DNA of 64,000 bases. Origin: Paenirhizobium cremeum. GTDB lineage: Bacteria; Pseudomonadota; Alphaproteobacteria; Rhizobiales; Rhizobiaceae. The DNA is taken from the NCBI RefSeq assembly GCF_022884085.1, contig NZ_JAGGCS010000001.1, positions 491,252 to 555,251 on the forward strand, read 5' to 3'. A model generated the notes under the pieces. That model was not told where the DNA came from and searched no databases. It worked only from the letters and a program-made list of their open reading frames with translations. Below, piece after piece: positions 19,984-29,205 of this stretch. The position numbers were made by a program, and so were the translations under genes. Numbering within the stretch: position 1 is the first letter of the stretch; each line of letters starts with the position of its first letter.

Positions 19984-20718
19984 TCAGGCAGGGTCGAAGA
20001 CAAGCAGTTCCTCGAAATGGTTCATGTCCTCGAAAGCGCAGAAGGCCGGTGGTCTGAGTGCTATCACCGGCGAACGGGCGCGAATCTCGTCCACCACCGA
20101 GTGAAGGAAAGGGGCCCAGGCCACGATTGTCGAATCGTCGAACCGCTCCTTGGGATAAGCGAAACTGATGTGAAAGACATAGCTGTCGTGGTCCGGATGG
20201 CGATAGCCGAACAGATCGGCGAAGCGGTCTCGCCAGGATTTCAACCGAGACCGGTCCGCCGCCGTCACACCGTCGAGCGTCAATCCCGCCGGGGTCGCCC
20301 CGGTCACTTCCATCTCGAACGGCAAGTCCGGCTCAAAACCCGCCAGGCGATCCAGAAAAATTGCCCTCATGTCATCGATCGGGGTGTCGAGCGGCACATC
20401 GGCCGGCCAGTACGGCGGCCTGCGGCGATATTCGATGACACCCTGAAACAGGGTCATGTGCAGGCTGGAGATCGGCGTGAAGGCAAGCTGATCTGCACCC
20501 GCCATCGCGAGATAGCGGGCCCGCGCATCGATGATGGCCCGTTCACCTTCGGAACCCGGCAACAGATGGCAGACGACGGTATTGCCCGGTTCCGGAAGGA
20601 ACACGCCGGCCGGATTGTATCGTGTGCCGAGGTGCGGAAGAGGTCCGGGCGTCAGCGTCCGGGAAAAGGGGTGCAGATACGGAGGAAGCGCTTCGAGGAT
20701 CATTGATGTCACGGTCAT
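19984..20718 (-). CDS. DUF1868 domain protein (2H phosphoesterase-like)
   Basis: The 244-residue protein carries two H-x-[T/S]-hydrophobic motifs, HMTLFQGV and HISFAYP, spaced as in the 2H phosphoesterase/2'-5' RNA ligase fold, and belongs to DUF1868. Such proteins may act on cyclic phosphates or RNA ends, but this family is uncharacterised. The start at 20718 follows AGGG; an earlier start 21 codons upstream gives a cysteine-rich leader without a clear ribosome site. It is divergent from carB. Confidence 0.75.
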   Translation of the reverse strand: MTVTSMILEALPPYLHPFSRTLTPGPLPHLGTRYNPAGVFLPEPGNTVVCHLLPGSEGERAIIDARARYLAMAGADQLAFTPISSLHMTLFQGVIEYRRRPPYWPADVPLDTPIDDMRAIFLDRLAGFEPDLPFEMEVTGATPAGLTLDGVTAADRSRLKSWRDRFADLFGYRHPDHDSYVFHISFAYPKERFDDSTIVAWAPFLHSVVDEIRARSPVIALRPPAFCAFEDMNHFEELLVFDPA

Positions 20719-20856
20719 GAAACAGCCCTGGCAACGAGGAAGCACAAGGACTATCCGCGCAGCAACAAACCCATGTGACAAACGGATGAATTCGTTCCCC
20801 GAAAAGCGGCTGATCCGCCCTCCCCAACTTTCATGCCTTTCTCGTCATTTAAGGGG

Positions 20857-20885
20857 TTGGTTTGCGCGAGAGTTTTCCCTATAAG
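20857..20885 (+). promoter_or_regulatory. Candidate sigma-70 promoter of the carB leader
   Basis: TTGGTT, a 17-base spacer, then CTATAAG, a good match to the rhizobial -10 form. Transcription would start near 20892, upstream of the terminator at 20920-20952. Confidence 0.55.
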
Positions 20886-20919
20886 CCCCTTCTAGCCTGA
20901 AAAGACCCTCGTTTGCGCC

Positions 20920-20952
20920 CCGGCCGGTGAAAGATCACCCTGGCCGGTTTTT
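20920..20952 (+). terminator. Intrinsic terminator in the carB leader (possible attenuator)
   Basis: A 6-bp outer stem CCGGCC/GGCCGG (20920-20925 with 20942-20947) and an inner 4-bp stem GGTG/CACC, separated by a 2-base bulge on the right side, with a 6-base loop, then TTTTT at 20948-20952. It ends 28 bases before the carB ATG. The only gene upstream is transcribed the other way, so the element can only act on the carB transcript or a short leader RNA. Confidence 0.75.
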
Positions 20953-20980
20953 CGCGCAACCTGAAAATGGAAATGAGCCC

Positions 20981-23900
20981 ATGCCGAAGCGCCAAGATAT
21001 CAAGTCCATCCTCATCATCGGCGCAGGGCCGATCGTCATCGGCCAGGCATGCGAATTCGACTATTCCGGCACACAGGCCTGCAAGGCGCTGAAGGAGGAA
21101 GGCTACCGGGTCATCCTGGTCAATTCCAACCCCGCGACCATCATGACCGATCCGGGCCTTGCCGATGCGACCTATGTCGAACCGATCACACCGGAAGTCG
21201 TCGCCAAGATCATTGCCAAGGAACGCCCGGATGCGCTCCTGCCGACCATGGGCGGCCAAACGGCGCTGAACACCGCCCTTTCTCTGAAGCGCATGGGCGT
21301 TCTCGATCGCTATAACGTCGAGATGATCGGCGCCAAGCCCGCCGCCATCGACAAGGCCGAGGACCGTGCGCTCTTCCGCGAAGCCATGGCGAAGATCGGC
21401 CTCGAAACGCCGAAGTCGATGCTGGCGAATGCGACGGAAATCAAGGATGCCGACCGCAAGACCCACGAAGCGGCGCGCGCCGAGTTGAAGGCAAAGCTCT
21501 CCGGCGCGGAACTAGACAAGGCGCTCGACAATCTCGAGAACCAGTGGAACCTCGGCGAAAGCGACCGCAAGCAGCGCTATATGGCCCACGCCATGGCAAT
21601 TGCAGCTCAGGCGCTCGACCATGTCGGCCTGCCGGCCATCATCCGTCCCTCCTTCACGCTGGGCGGCACCGGCGGCGGCATCGCCTACAACCGTTCGGAA
21701 TTCTTCGACATCGTCTCAGGCGGTCTGGATGCGTCGCCCACCACCGAAGTGCTGATCGAAGAATCGGTGCTCGGATGGAAGGAATATGAGATGGAAGTCG
21801 TTCGCGACAAGGCGGACAACTGCATCATCATCTGCTCGATCGAGAACATCGATCCGATGGGCGTCCACACCGGCGATAGCATCACCGTCGCGCCGGCGCT
21901 GACGCTGACCGACAAGGAATACCAGATCATGCGCAACGCCTCGATCGCGGTGCTGCGTGAGATCGGCGTCGAGACCGGCGGCTCGAACGTCCAGTTCGCC
22001 GTCAACCCGAAGGACGGTCGCCTCGTCGTCATCGAAATGAACCCGCGCGTCTCGCGCTCCTCCGCGCTCGCCTCCAAGGCGACCGGCTTCCCGATTGCCA
22101 AGATCGCAGCCAAGCTCGCCATCGGCTACACCCTGGACGAGTTGGAAAACGACATCACCGGCGGCGCCACCCCGGCTTCGTTCGAACCGTCCATCGATTA
22201 TGTCGTCACCAAGATCCCGCGCTTTGCCTTCGAGAAATTCCCCGGCGCCGAGCCGACGCTGACCACCGCCATGAAGTCGGTCGGCGAAGTGATGGCGATC
22301 GGTCGCACTTTCGCAGAGTCCCTTCAAAAGGCGCTTCGCGGCCTTGAGACCGGCCTGACCGGCCTCGATGAGATCGAGATCCCCGGCCTCGGCACCAATG
22401 GCGACAGTGGAGACGACAAGAACGCCATTCGCGCCGCAATCGGAACACCAACGCCGGACCGCCTTCGCATGGTCGCCCAGGCGCTGCGCCTCGGCATGTC
22501 GCCGGAGGAAGTGCACGAGGGCTGCAAGATCGATCCGTGGTTCATCGCCCAGTTCAAGGCGATCGTCGATATGGAAGCCCGCATCCGCGAACACGGCCTG
22601 CCCGACGATGCCGAGAACCTGCGCATGCTGAAGGCCATGGGTTTCTCCGACGCACGTCTCGCAAGCCTCACCGGCAAGCGCCCGAAGGAAGTCGCCGAAC
22701 TGCGCAACAGACTGAACGTACGCCCGGTCTACAAGCGCATCGATACCTGCGCTGCCGAGTTTGCCTCGCCGACCGCCTATATGTATTCGACCTATGAAAC
22801 GCCCTTCGTCGGGGCTGCCCGCTCGGAAGCGCAGGTTTCCGACCGCAAGAAGGTCGTGATCCTCGGCGGTGGCCCGAACCGCATCGGCCAGGGTATCGAG
22901 TTCGACTATTGCTGCTGCCACGCCGCCTTCGCCCTGAAGGATGCCGGCTATGAAGCGATCATGGTCAACTGCAACCCGGAAACGGTCTCGACCGACTACG
23001 ACACCTCCGACCGCCTCTACTTCGAGCCGCTGACGGCCGAAGACGTGATCGAGATCATGCGCGCTGAGCAGGAAAACGGCACGCTCGTCGGCGTCATCGT
23101 CCAGTTCGGCGGCCAGACCCCGCTGAAGCTCGCCGAAGCGCTGGAAAAGAACGGCATACCGATCCTCGGCACCGCTCCGGATGCGATCGACCTCGCCGAA
23201 GACCGCGACCGCTTCCAGAAGCTGCTGATGAAGCTCGATCTCACGCAGCCCAACAACGGCATCGCCTACTCGGTCGAGCAGGCCCGCCTGGTCGCCGCCG
23301 AGATCGGCTTCCCGCTGGTCGTGCGCCCGTCCTATGTTCTCGGCGGCCGCGCCATGCAGATCATCCACAATGAGAGCATGCTGCAGACCTACCTGCTGGA
23401 CACCGTTCCGGGCCTCGTTCCGGAAGACATCAAGCAGCGCTATCCGAACGACAAGACCGGACAGATCAACACCCTGCTCGGCAAGAATCCGCTTCTGTTT
23501 GACAGCTACCTGACCAATGCCATCGAGGTGGATGTCGATGCGCTGAGCGACGGCGAAACCGTCTTCGTCTCCGGCATCATGGAGCATATCGAGGAGGCCG
23601 GCATTCACTCGGGCGATTCGGCCTGCTCGCTGCCCTCGCGTTCGTTCAGCCCCGAGCTTCTCGACGAACTCGAACGCCAGACCAAGGCAATGGCGAAGGC
23701 GCTGAACGTCGGCGGCCTGATGAATGTCCAGTACGCCATCAAGGACGGCACGATCTACGTGCTCGAAGTCAACCCGCGCGCCTCGCGCACCGTGCCTTTC
23801 GTCGCCAAGACCATCGGCGCGCCGATCGCCAAGATCGCCGCCCGCATCATGGCCGGCGAAAAGCTGGACGCCGCGATTGCCGCCTATGGCAAGAAGCCGG

Positions 23901-24475
23901 ACCCGCGCAACCTCAAGCACATCGCCGTCAAGGAAGCCGTCTTCCCGTTCGCCCGCTTCCCCGGCGTCGACACACTGCTCGGTCCGGAAATGCGTTCGAC
24001 CGGCGAAGTGATCGGCCTCGATACCGATTTCGCGCTCGCCTTTGCCAAGAGCCAGCTCGGTGCCGGCGTCGAGCTGCCGCGCGAGGGAACGGTCTTCGTA
24101 TCCGTCCGCGACGAAGACAAGGAGCGCGTCCTGCCGGCCGTGCGCCTGCTGACGGGAATCGGCTTCAAGGTTCTGGCGACCGGCGGCACCCAGCGTTTCC
24201 TCGCCGAGCACGGCATCGAGGCGGTCAAGATCAACAAGGTGCTGGAAGGCCGTCCGCATATCGAGGACGCCATCCGCAACCGGCAGGTCCAGCTCGTCTT
24301 CAATACGACCGACGGAAACAAGGCGATTTCGGACTCCAAGTCGCTGCGCCGCGCCGCCCTGATGCAGAAGGTGCCCTATTACACCACGATGGCAGGCGCG
24401 CTCGCCGCCGCACAGGCCATCGAGGCCCTGAAGAAGGGGCAACTCGAAGTTCGTCCGCTGCAGAGCTACTTCTGA
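20981..24475 (+). CDS. carB: Carbamoyl-phosphate synthase large subunit CarB
   Basis: The 1164-residue synthetase has two homologous ATP-grasp halves (starting [22 protein letters not shown] and, near residue 620, [19 protein letters not shown]) and a C-terminal MGS-like allosteric domain. Compared with the E. coli protein from memory it is about 90 residues longer: the largest insert is a charged helical segment at about residues 150-200 ([19 protein letters not shown]), and a smaller one follows near 815-840. Such inserts are normal in alphaproteobacteria. It uses ammonia from CarA, two ATP and bicarbonate. The antisense strand shows a 908-codon open frame that is not a gene. Confidence 0.98.
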   Translation: MPKRQDIKSILIIGAGPIVIGQACEFDYSGTQACKALKEEGYRVILVNSNPATIMTDPGLADATYVEPITPEVVAKIIAKERPDALLPTMGGQTALNTALSLKRMGVLDRYNVEMIGAKPAAIDKAEDRALFREAMAKIGLETPKSMLANATEIKDADRKTHEAARAELKAKLSGAELDKALDNLENQWNLGESDRKQRYMAHAMAIAAQALDHVGLPAIIRPSFTLGGTGGGIAYNRSEFFDIVSGGLDASPTTEVLIEESVLGWKEYEMEVVRDKADNCIIICSIENIDPMGVHTGDSITVAPALTLTDKEYQIMRNASIAVLREIGVETGGSNVQFAVNPKDGRLVVIEMNPRVSRSSALASKATGFPIAKIAAKLAIGYTLDELENDITGGATPASFEPSIDYVVTKIPRFAFEKFPGAEPTLTTAMKSVGEVMAIGRTFAESLQKALRGLETGLTGLDEIEIPGLGTNGDSGDDKNAIRAAIGTPTPDRLRMVAQALRLGMSPEEVHEGCKIDPWFIAQFKAIVDMEARIREHGLPDDAENLRMLKAMGFSDARLASLTGKRPKEVAELRNRLNVRPVYKRIDTCAAEFASPTAYMYSTYETPFVGAARSEAQVSDRKKVVILGGGPNRIGQGIEFDYCCCHAAFALKDAGYEAIMVNCNPETVSTDYDTSDRLYFEPLTAEDVIEIMRAEQENGTLVGVIVQFGGQTPLKLAEALEKNGIPILGTAPDAIDLAEDRDRFQKLLMKLDLTQPNNGIAYSVEQARLVAAEIGFPLVVRPSYVLGGRAMQIIHNESMLQTYLLDTVPGLVPEDIKQRYPNDKTGQINTLLGKNPLLFDSYLTNAIEVDVDALSDGETVFVSGIMEHIEEAGIHSGDSACSLPSRSFSPELLDELERQTKAMAKALNVGGLMNVQYAIKDGTIYVLEVNPRASRTVPFVAKTIGAPIAKIAARIMAGEKLDAAIAAYGKKPDPRNLKHIAVKEAVFPFARFPGVDTLLGPEMRSTGEVIGLDTDFALAFAKSQLGAGVELPREGTVFVSVRDEDKERVLPAVRLLTGIGFKVLATGGTQRFLAEHGIEAVKINKVLEGRPHIEDAIRNRQVQLVFNTTDGNKAISDSKSLRRAALMQKVPYYTTMAGALAAAQAIEALKKGQLEVRPLQSYF

Positions 24476-24582
24476 AATGCCGATGGAACAGCCGGAAGAC
24501 CGGCTGTTCCATCACAATTTGACATTTGTCTATTTACCCGGAGAAGGCAAATATCTGCGTCCCGAGTCGCGGAGGACTTCTC

Positions 24583-26118
24583 ATGAATGACACCGGCAAC
24601 GTCCCCGAAACCGCTGGACGTCGTGAATGGATCGGACTTGGCATCCTTTCGATCGCCTGTCTGATCTATTCCATGGACCTGTCCGTGCTGTTCCTGGCCA
24701 TGCCCGCGATCACCACCGATCTCGATCCCTCGGCCGCCGAACTTCTCTGGATCAACGATATCTACGGCTTCATGGTGGCGGGCTTCCTCGTGACGATGGG
24801 CACGCTCGGCGACCGCATCGGCCGCCGCAAGGTGCTGCTGATCGGCGCTGCCGCCTTCGGTGCGGCCTCCGTCTTTGCAGCATTTTCGACGACGGCCCAG
24901 ATGCTCATTCTCGCCCGCGCCTGTCTCGGCGTCGCGGGAGCGACCATCGCGCCTTCAACCCTCTCGCTGGTCGTCAATCTGTTTGCGAACGAAAACGAAC
25001 GCAACCGTGCGATCGGCATATGGGGAACCGCCTTTTCCCTTGGCGGCCTGATCGGCCCGCTGATCGGCGGGGTCCTGCTCCAATACTTCCACTGGGGATC
25101 GGTCTTCCTGATCAATGTTCCGGTCATGCTGGTGCTCATCATCGCCGCTCCCTTCCTGCTGCCCGAATATCGCGGTGAGGAGGCGGGTCGGATCGACCTG
25201 CCGAGCGTCGGCCTCTCGCTGGCAACCGTTCTGCCAATCATCTATGGCTTCAAGAAAATCGCTACCGACGGCATGGACCCCTTCTATTTTGTGCCTGTCG
25301 CCTTAGGGCTTACGTTTGGCGCGCTTTTCGTGCGGCGGCAACGCCGCCTTCCCGATCCGCTGATCGATCTTTCGCTGTTCCGGATACCGGCGTTTCTGGC
25401 CTCCCTGCTCGTCAATCTGGCCGGCGTTTTCTTCGTCTTCGGCATTTTTCTGTTCCAGAATCAGTATCTGCAGCTTGTCGTCGGCCTCACGCCGCTTCAG
25501 GCAGCCCTCTGGTCCGGTCTGCCCGGCCTCGTCTTTACCGTCATGTCGCTCCAGGCCTATCGCATCACCAATCGGCTGGGCGCGGTCAGGACGGTGCTGC
25601 TCGGCCTGCTGGTCAATGCCGTGGGCGCGGCGATCATGGCGATTGCCGCCTATCATGAGAGCCTGTTCGGCGTTCTGGGCTCCAGCGCCCTGATCGCCCT
25701 TGGCTTCGTGCCGGTCATACTGACCACAACGGGATTGATCGTTGGCTCAGCCCCGCCGGAACGCGCCGGCGCGGCATCGGCGATCTCGGAGACCAGCGCC
25801 GAGTTCGGCGGAGCGCTCGGCGTCGCGCTGCTGGGCAGCCTCGGCAGCGTCATCTACCGCTTTGCGATGACGGGCGTGGATTTCGGCGGCCTCTCCGCCG
25901 AGAGGGCGGAGGCAGGCCGCACGACGCTCGCCGGAGCCGTTGACGCCGCCCGAGGCATCGACGGCCCGGCGCCGTGGCTCGACCTTGCCCGCAGCAGTTT
26001 TTCGCTCGGCTTCGCCGCATCCTGCCTGGTCGCCGCAGTGACGCTGGTGCTGCTCGCAGTCCTCGCCCGCAGCGTCTACAACCTCAATCCCGTGCCGGAA
26101 AACGCCTCGACCCACTGA
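24583..26118 (+). CDS. MFS drug transporter, DHA2 family (SmvA/QacA-like)
   Basis: The 511-residue protein has about fourteen hydrophobic segments and the DHA2 signatures: MDLSVLFLAMPAITTDL in helix 1, WINDIYGFMVAGFLVTMGTLGDRIGRRKVLL (motif A) and the helix 5 motif C region GTAFSLGGLIGPLIGGVLL. The helix 1-2 pattern is close to SmvA (methyl viologen) and QacA (quaternary ammonium) pumps. It uses the proton gradient for export. GGAGGACTTCTC precedes the ATG. No TetR or other local regulator is adjacent. Confidence 0.9.
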   Translation: MNDTGNVPETAGRREWIGLGILSIACLIYSMDLSVLFLAMPAITTDLDPSAAELLWINDIYGFMVAGFLVTMGTLGDRIGRRKVLLIGAAAFGAASVFAAFSTTAQMLILARACLGVAGATIAPSTLSLVVNLFANENERNRAIGIWGTAFSLGGLIGPLIGGVLLQYFHWGSVFLINVPVMLVLIIAAPFLLPEYRGEEAGRIDLPSVGLSLATVLPIIYGFKKIATDGMDPFYFVPVALGLTFGALFVRRQRRLPDPLIDLSLFRIPAFLASLLVNLAGVFFVFGIFLFQNQYLQLVVGLTPLQAALWSGLPGLVFTVMSLQAYRITNRLGAVRTVLLGLLVNAVGAAIMAIAAYHESLFGVLGSSALIALGFVPVILTTTGLIVGSAPPERAGAASAISETSAEFGGALGVALLGSLGSVIYRFAMTGVDFGGLSAERAEAGRTTLAGAVDAARGIDGPAPWLDLARSSFSLGFAASCLVAAVTLVLLAVLARSVYNLNPVPENASTH

Positions 26119-26198
26119 ACCGCCCGACACCTCAACCGCAAATTGAACCGGGACGGTCAATCTGGTATGGTCCGGCAAAGCGGTGGGGAATGCGCGGC

Positions 26199-27440
26199 AT
26201 GGGCAAGAACATCGTTCTTCTCTTCGACGGCACATCGAACGAAATAGCGGCGGACCGCACCAATATTCTGCGCCTCTTCGGCACCCTGAGACGAACCGAG
26301 CGGCAACTCGTCTATTACGATCCGGGCGTGGGAACCTTCGGCGCCGATGACGCTTGGTCGCGTGCATGGCGCAAGACCGTGGAAGTCTGGGGACTGGCCA
26401 CCGGCTGGGGCATCGATTCCAACGTCAAGCAGGCCTACCGCTTCATTGTCGAGAACTACGAGGCCGCTCCTCGCGATAAGGACGGCAAGAGGATTGGCGA
26501 GAACGACCGCATCTTCATCTTCGGCTTCAGCCGAGGCGCCTACACCGCGCGAGTGCTGGCCGGCTTCATTCACAGCCTCGGCCTAATACGCCGTGAACAT
26601 CTCAATCTGGTCGACTACGCCTATCGGACCTACAAGGGCATTCCGGACCATCAGGCTCCTTCGCCCGCGACATCGTCGCCGGAGGGCGGCGGCGCGCCAT
26701 CCGCCTTCGCCGACATGCGGCTTTACGAACGGACGCTGAAAGGCATTCGGCCGACAATCGAGCTGCTCGGGCTCTTCGATACTGTCGCCTCCGTCATCGA
26801 ACCCGGCAAGGTGGGCCTTCAGTTCAAGACGCATCCCTTCACCAACCGCAATCCGAGCGTCCGTCATGTGCGCCACGCCGTCGCCATCGACGAGCGGCGG
26901 ACGATGTTCCGGCCGGAACTCTGGCCTTCTGATCAGCCGTTCTGGGGCAGTCCCTTCCGTCCGCCGGAAAACCGGCCCGTCGAGCCGCAGAACGTCAAGG
27001 AGGTATGGTTCGCCGGCGTGCACGGCGACGTCGGCGGCGGCTATCCGGAAGATCAGAGCGCGCTCATCAAGGTGCCGCTTGCCTGGATGATCCGGGAGAC
27101 CAAGGCGATGGGCCTCGATTACTCCACCCGAACGGTGAACGAAGTGGTGCTCGGCAAGAATCCCGAAAAGCACTATGTCGAACCCGACGCGATGACGGAG
27201 CCGCACGATTCGATGAACCCGGCATGGCGTCTCGTCGAGCTCGTCCCGCGCAGGGTACCCTCCTCCTCCTGGCGGCGCGGCGGCAAGGGCGGCGGCATCT
27301 ATCTTCCGCTGTCCGATCCACGCTTCATTCCCGAAGACGCACTGATCCATGCATCGGTGGAAGCCCGGCTGAAAGGCGCTCCGGCCGGCGCCCCCTACAA
27401 GCCTTTGAACCTGCCGGGCCACTATCGCATAGAGCCGTAA
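26199..27440 (+). CDS. DUF2235 alpha/beta hydrolase (Tle1-like catalytic domain)
   Basis: The 413-residue protein is a DUF2235 hydrolase: it starts with VLLFDGTSNE, has the nucleophile elbow GFSRGAYTAR (Ser111), an FDTVASV strand, and VWFAGVHGDVGGGYPE, which carries the later Asp/His site. The same domain forms the catalytic part of type VI secretion Tle1 phospholipase effectors, but no VgrG, PAAR, immunity or other secretion gene lies near, and there is no signal peptide. It is more likely a house-keeping cytosolic lipase or esterase of unknown substrate. GGTGGGG precedes the ATG. It follows the MFS gene by 80 bases on the same strand. Confidence 0.82.
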   Translation: MGKNIVLLFDGTSNEIAADRTNILRLFGTLRRTERQLVYYDPGVGTFGADDAWSRAWRKTVEVWGLATGWGIDSNVKQAYRFIVENYEAAPRDKDGKRIGENDRIFIFGFSRGAYTARVLAGFIHSLGLIRREHLNLVDYAYRTYKGIPDHQAPSPATSSPEGGGAPSAFADMRLYERTLKGIRPTIELLGLFDTVASVIEPGKVGLQFKTHPFTNRNPSVRHVRHAVAIDERRTMFRPELWPSDQPFWGSPFRPPENRPVEPQNVKEVWFAGVHGDVGGGYPEDQSALIKVPLAWMIRETKAMGLDYSTRTVNEVVLGKNPEKHYVEPDAMTEPHDSMNPAWRLVELVPRRVPSSSWRRGGKGGGIYLPLSDPRFIPEDALIHASVEARLKGAPAGAPYKPLNLPGHYRIEP

Positions 27441-27510
27441 GAGCGGGTCGCCGCAGCTTACGCGAAACGGCCGGGCAGAGCGGCAAAGCCTGCACTGCCG
27501 CACAAACCTC

Positions 27511-27540
27511 TGGAAATTTCCGTCTTCAATCTGTTATAGT
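27511..27540 (+). promoter_or_regulatory. Candidate promoter upstream of greA
   Basis: TGGAAA, an 18-base spacer, then TATAGT. The -35 box is weak. If real, transcription starts near 27547 and runs through the hairpin at 27566-27605 before reaching greA. Confidence 0.35.
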
Positions 27541-27565
27541 CCAATTTAACGTTGATTTGAGACAT

Positions 27566-27605
27566 GGTTCCGTAGCTTCGCTTCGGAGCCTGTTTTTCTT
27601 TTGTG
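27566..27605 (+). terminator. Intrinsic terminator between DUF2235 and greA
   Basis: A 7-bp stem with one G-T pair (27566-27572 with 27584-27590), extended inside by two or three more pairs, followed by TGTTTTTCTTTTGTG. It either ends the DUF2235 transcript, 126 bases after its stop, or lies within the greA leader and controls read-through. Confidence 0.75.
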
Positions 27606-27643
27606 TGCGCCCCTTGCGGACATGAAAAGCAGAGGAAGACGAA

Positions 27644-28120
27644 ATGGTTGAAAAGGTTCCGATGACGCAGAACGGTTACGCCAAGCTTCAGGAGGAGCTG
27701 CGCTGGCGTCAACAGGAGGAACGCCCGCGCATCATCGACGCCATCGCGGAAGCGCGCGCCCACGGCGACCTTTCCGAAAACGCCGAATATCACGCTGCCA
27801 AGGAAGCGCAGAGCCACAACGAGGGCCGCATCGGCGAGCTCGAGGATCTGATTGCGCGCGCAGAGGTCATCGACCTCTCCAAGATGTCCGGCTCCAAGAT
27901 CAAGTTCGGCGCGACCGTGAAGCTGGTCGACGAGGACACGGAAGAGGAAAAGACCTACCAGATCGTCGGCGATCAGGAAGCCGATGTGAAGGCTGGTCGC
28001 ATTTCGATCTCCTCGCCGATCGCACGCGCCCTCATCGGCAAGGAAGTCGGCGACAACATCGAAGTCGTCGCTCCCGGCGGCTCGAAGGCTTACGAGATTC
28101 TCGCCGTCGCCTGGGGCTGA
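27644..28120 (+). CDS. greA: Transcription elongation factor GreA
   Basis: The 158-residue factor rescues backtracked RNA polymerase by stimulating transcript cleavage. It has the N-terminal antiparallel coiled coil with acidic tip [13 protein letters not shown] (residues 45-57) and the C-terminal FKBP-like domain ending [25 protein letters not shown] precedes the ATG. The LpsB-type gene follows after 20 bases, the same order as in Sinorhizobium meliloti, so LPS core genes may be read from the greA promoter. Confidence 0.97.
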   Translation: MVEKVPMTQNGYAKLQEELRWRQQEERPRIIDAIAEARAHGDLSENAEYHAAKEAQSHNEGRIGELEDLIARAEVIDLSKMSGSKIKFGATVKLVDEDTEEEKTYQIVGDQEADVKAGRISISSPIARALIGKEVGDNIEVVAPGGSKAYEILAVAWG

Positions 28121-28140
28121 CGCGAACCGGAAGGCCTCCC

Positions 28141-29205
28141 TTGCTTTCTCCAGCCGATATCACTGTGATCGCGCCACATTTCAAGCGGCGCCTCTCTGGC
28201 GTGACATCAACGGTGATCCAACTCGTGCCGGCCCAGAGCCGTCACGGGCGGGGCATCGCCACGCTTGGCCCCGGCCTTCCCGATCATCTGCCGAAGATGC
28301 GCTGGCGGCAATTGCCCGCCCTCTGGCGCGCGCCGAAGGGTGCGCCCGTTCGCGTCTGGCATGCCCGGCGCAACAACGAGATGCTGTTCGGCATCGTTCT
28401 GCGCGACGTTTTCCGCATGCCGCTGAAACTGCTCTTCACCTCCGCCGCGCAACGCCGGCACACGGGCTATACCCGCTGGCTGATCTCCAAGATGGATGCG
28501 GTGGTCGCAACCAGCGCGCGCTCCGGCTCGTTTCTCCTCGTGCCGCATACGGTCATCCGCCATGGCGTCGATACCGAGCTCTTTCATCCGGGCGAGGATG
28601 TATCGGACACCATCGCCGCAACCGGCCTCCCCGGACGCCATCTCGTCGGTTGCTTCGGCCGGGTCCGCCATCAGAAGGGCACGGATCTCTTCGTCCGCGC
28701 GATGATCGAACTCCTGCCGGAATTTCCCGACTGGACCGCGGTCATCAGCGGTCGTGTCACCGCCGAGCATCAAGGCTTTGCCGACAGGCTGAAGGCCGAT
28801 ATCGCTGCTGCCGGCCTTTCGTCGCGCATCGTCTTCCTCGGTGAAGTCGACGACATCAAGCCGTGGTACCGCCGGCTCTCGCTCTACGTTGCCCCTTCCC
28901 GCAACGAAGGCTTCGGCCTGACGCCTCTCGAATCCATGGCCTCCGGCACCGCGGCCGTGACCAGCGACGCCGGTGCCTATGCGGAAATGATCGTCGAAGA
29001 CGTCACCGGCAAGGTGGTGCCCGCCGGAAACTACGAGGCGCTGCGCGACGCCATCCGTGTCTACCTCGCCTCGCCAGCCGCAGCCGAGGAGGCGGGCCGT
29101 GTCAGCCGCCAGCACGTACTCGACAATTTCGCCCTGGAGAACGAGGTGGGTGGCCTGGAGAAGGTTTACGATCGCCTCCTCGGGCACGACAAGGCGACAC
29201 CATGA
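28141..29205 (+). CDS. lpsB: LPS core glycosyltransferase, LpsB/LpcC type (GT4)
   Basis: The 354-residue enzyme has the GT-B fold with the family GT4 sugar-nucleotide motif, E-x7-E in RNEGFGLTPLESMASGTA (about residues 256-264). The N-terminus VIAPHFKRRLSGVTSTVIQL matches LpsB of S. meliloti and LpcC of Rhizobium leguminosarum, which add mannose to the inner LPS core. The start is TTG at 28141 with GAAGG before it; a GTG eight codons later is possible. It overlaps the next gene by four bases. It acts at the cytosolic face of the inner membrane. Confidence 0.9.
   Translation: MLSPADITVIAPHFKRRLSGVTSTVIQLVPAQSRHGRGIATLGPGLPDHLPKMRWRQLPALWRAPKGAPVRVWHARRNNEMLFGIVLRDVFRMPLKLLFTSAAQRRHTGYTRWLISKMDAVVATSARSGSFLLVPHTVIRHGVDTELFHPGEDVSDTIAATGLPGRHLVGCFGRVRHQKGTDLFVRAMIELLPEFPDWTAVISGRVTAEHQGFADRLKADIAAAGLSSRIVFLGEVDDIKPWYRRLSLYVAPSRNEGFGLTPLESMASGTAAVTSDAGAYAEMIVEDVTGKVVPAGNYEALRDAIRVYLASPAAAEEAGRVSRQHVLDNFALENEVGGLEKVYDRLLGHDKATP

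Noticed and set aside
21716-24442. A 908-codon open frame on the minus strand inside carB
   Set aside because: It lies wholly antisense to a certain carB; GC-rich third positions in rhizobia create such frames. No ribosome site and no recognisable domain.
28863-29201. An N-terminal extension of the capsule-synthesis-like gene into lpsB
   Set aside because: The extension is Arg-rich out-of-frame lpsB sequence; the ATG at 29202 overlaps the lpsB stop in the usual coupled way.
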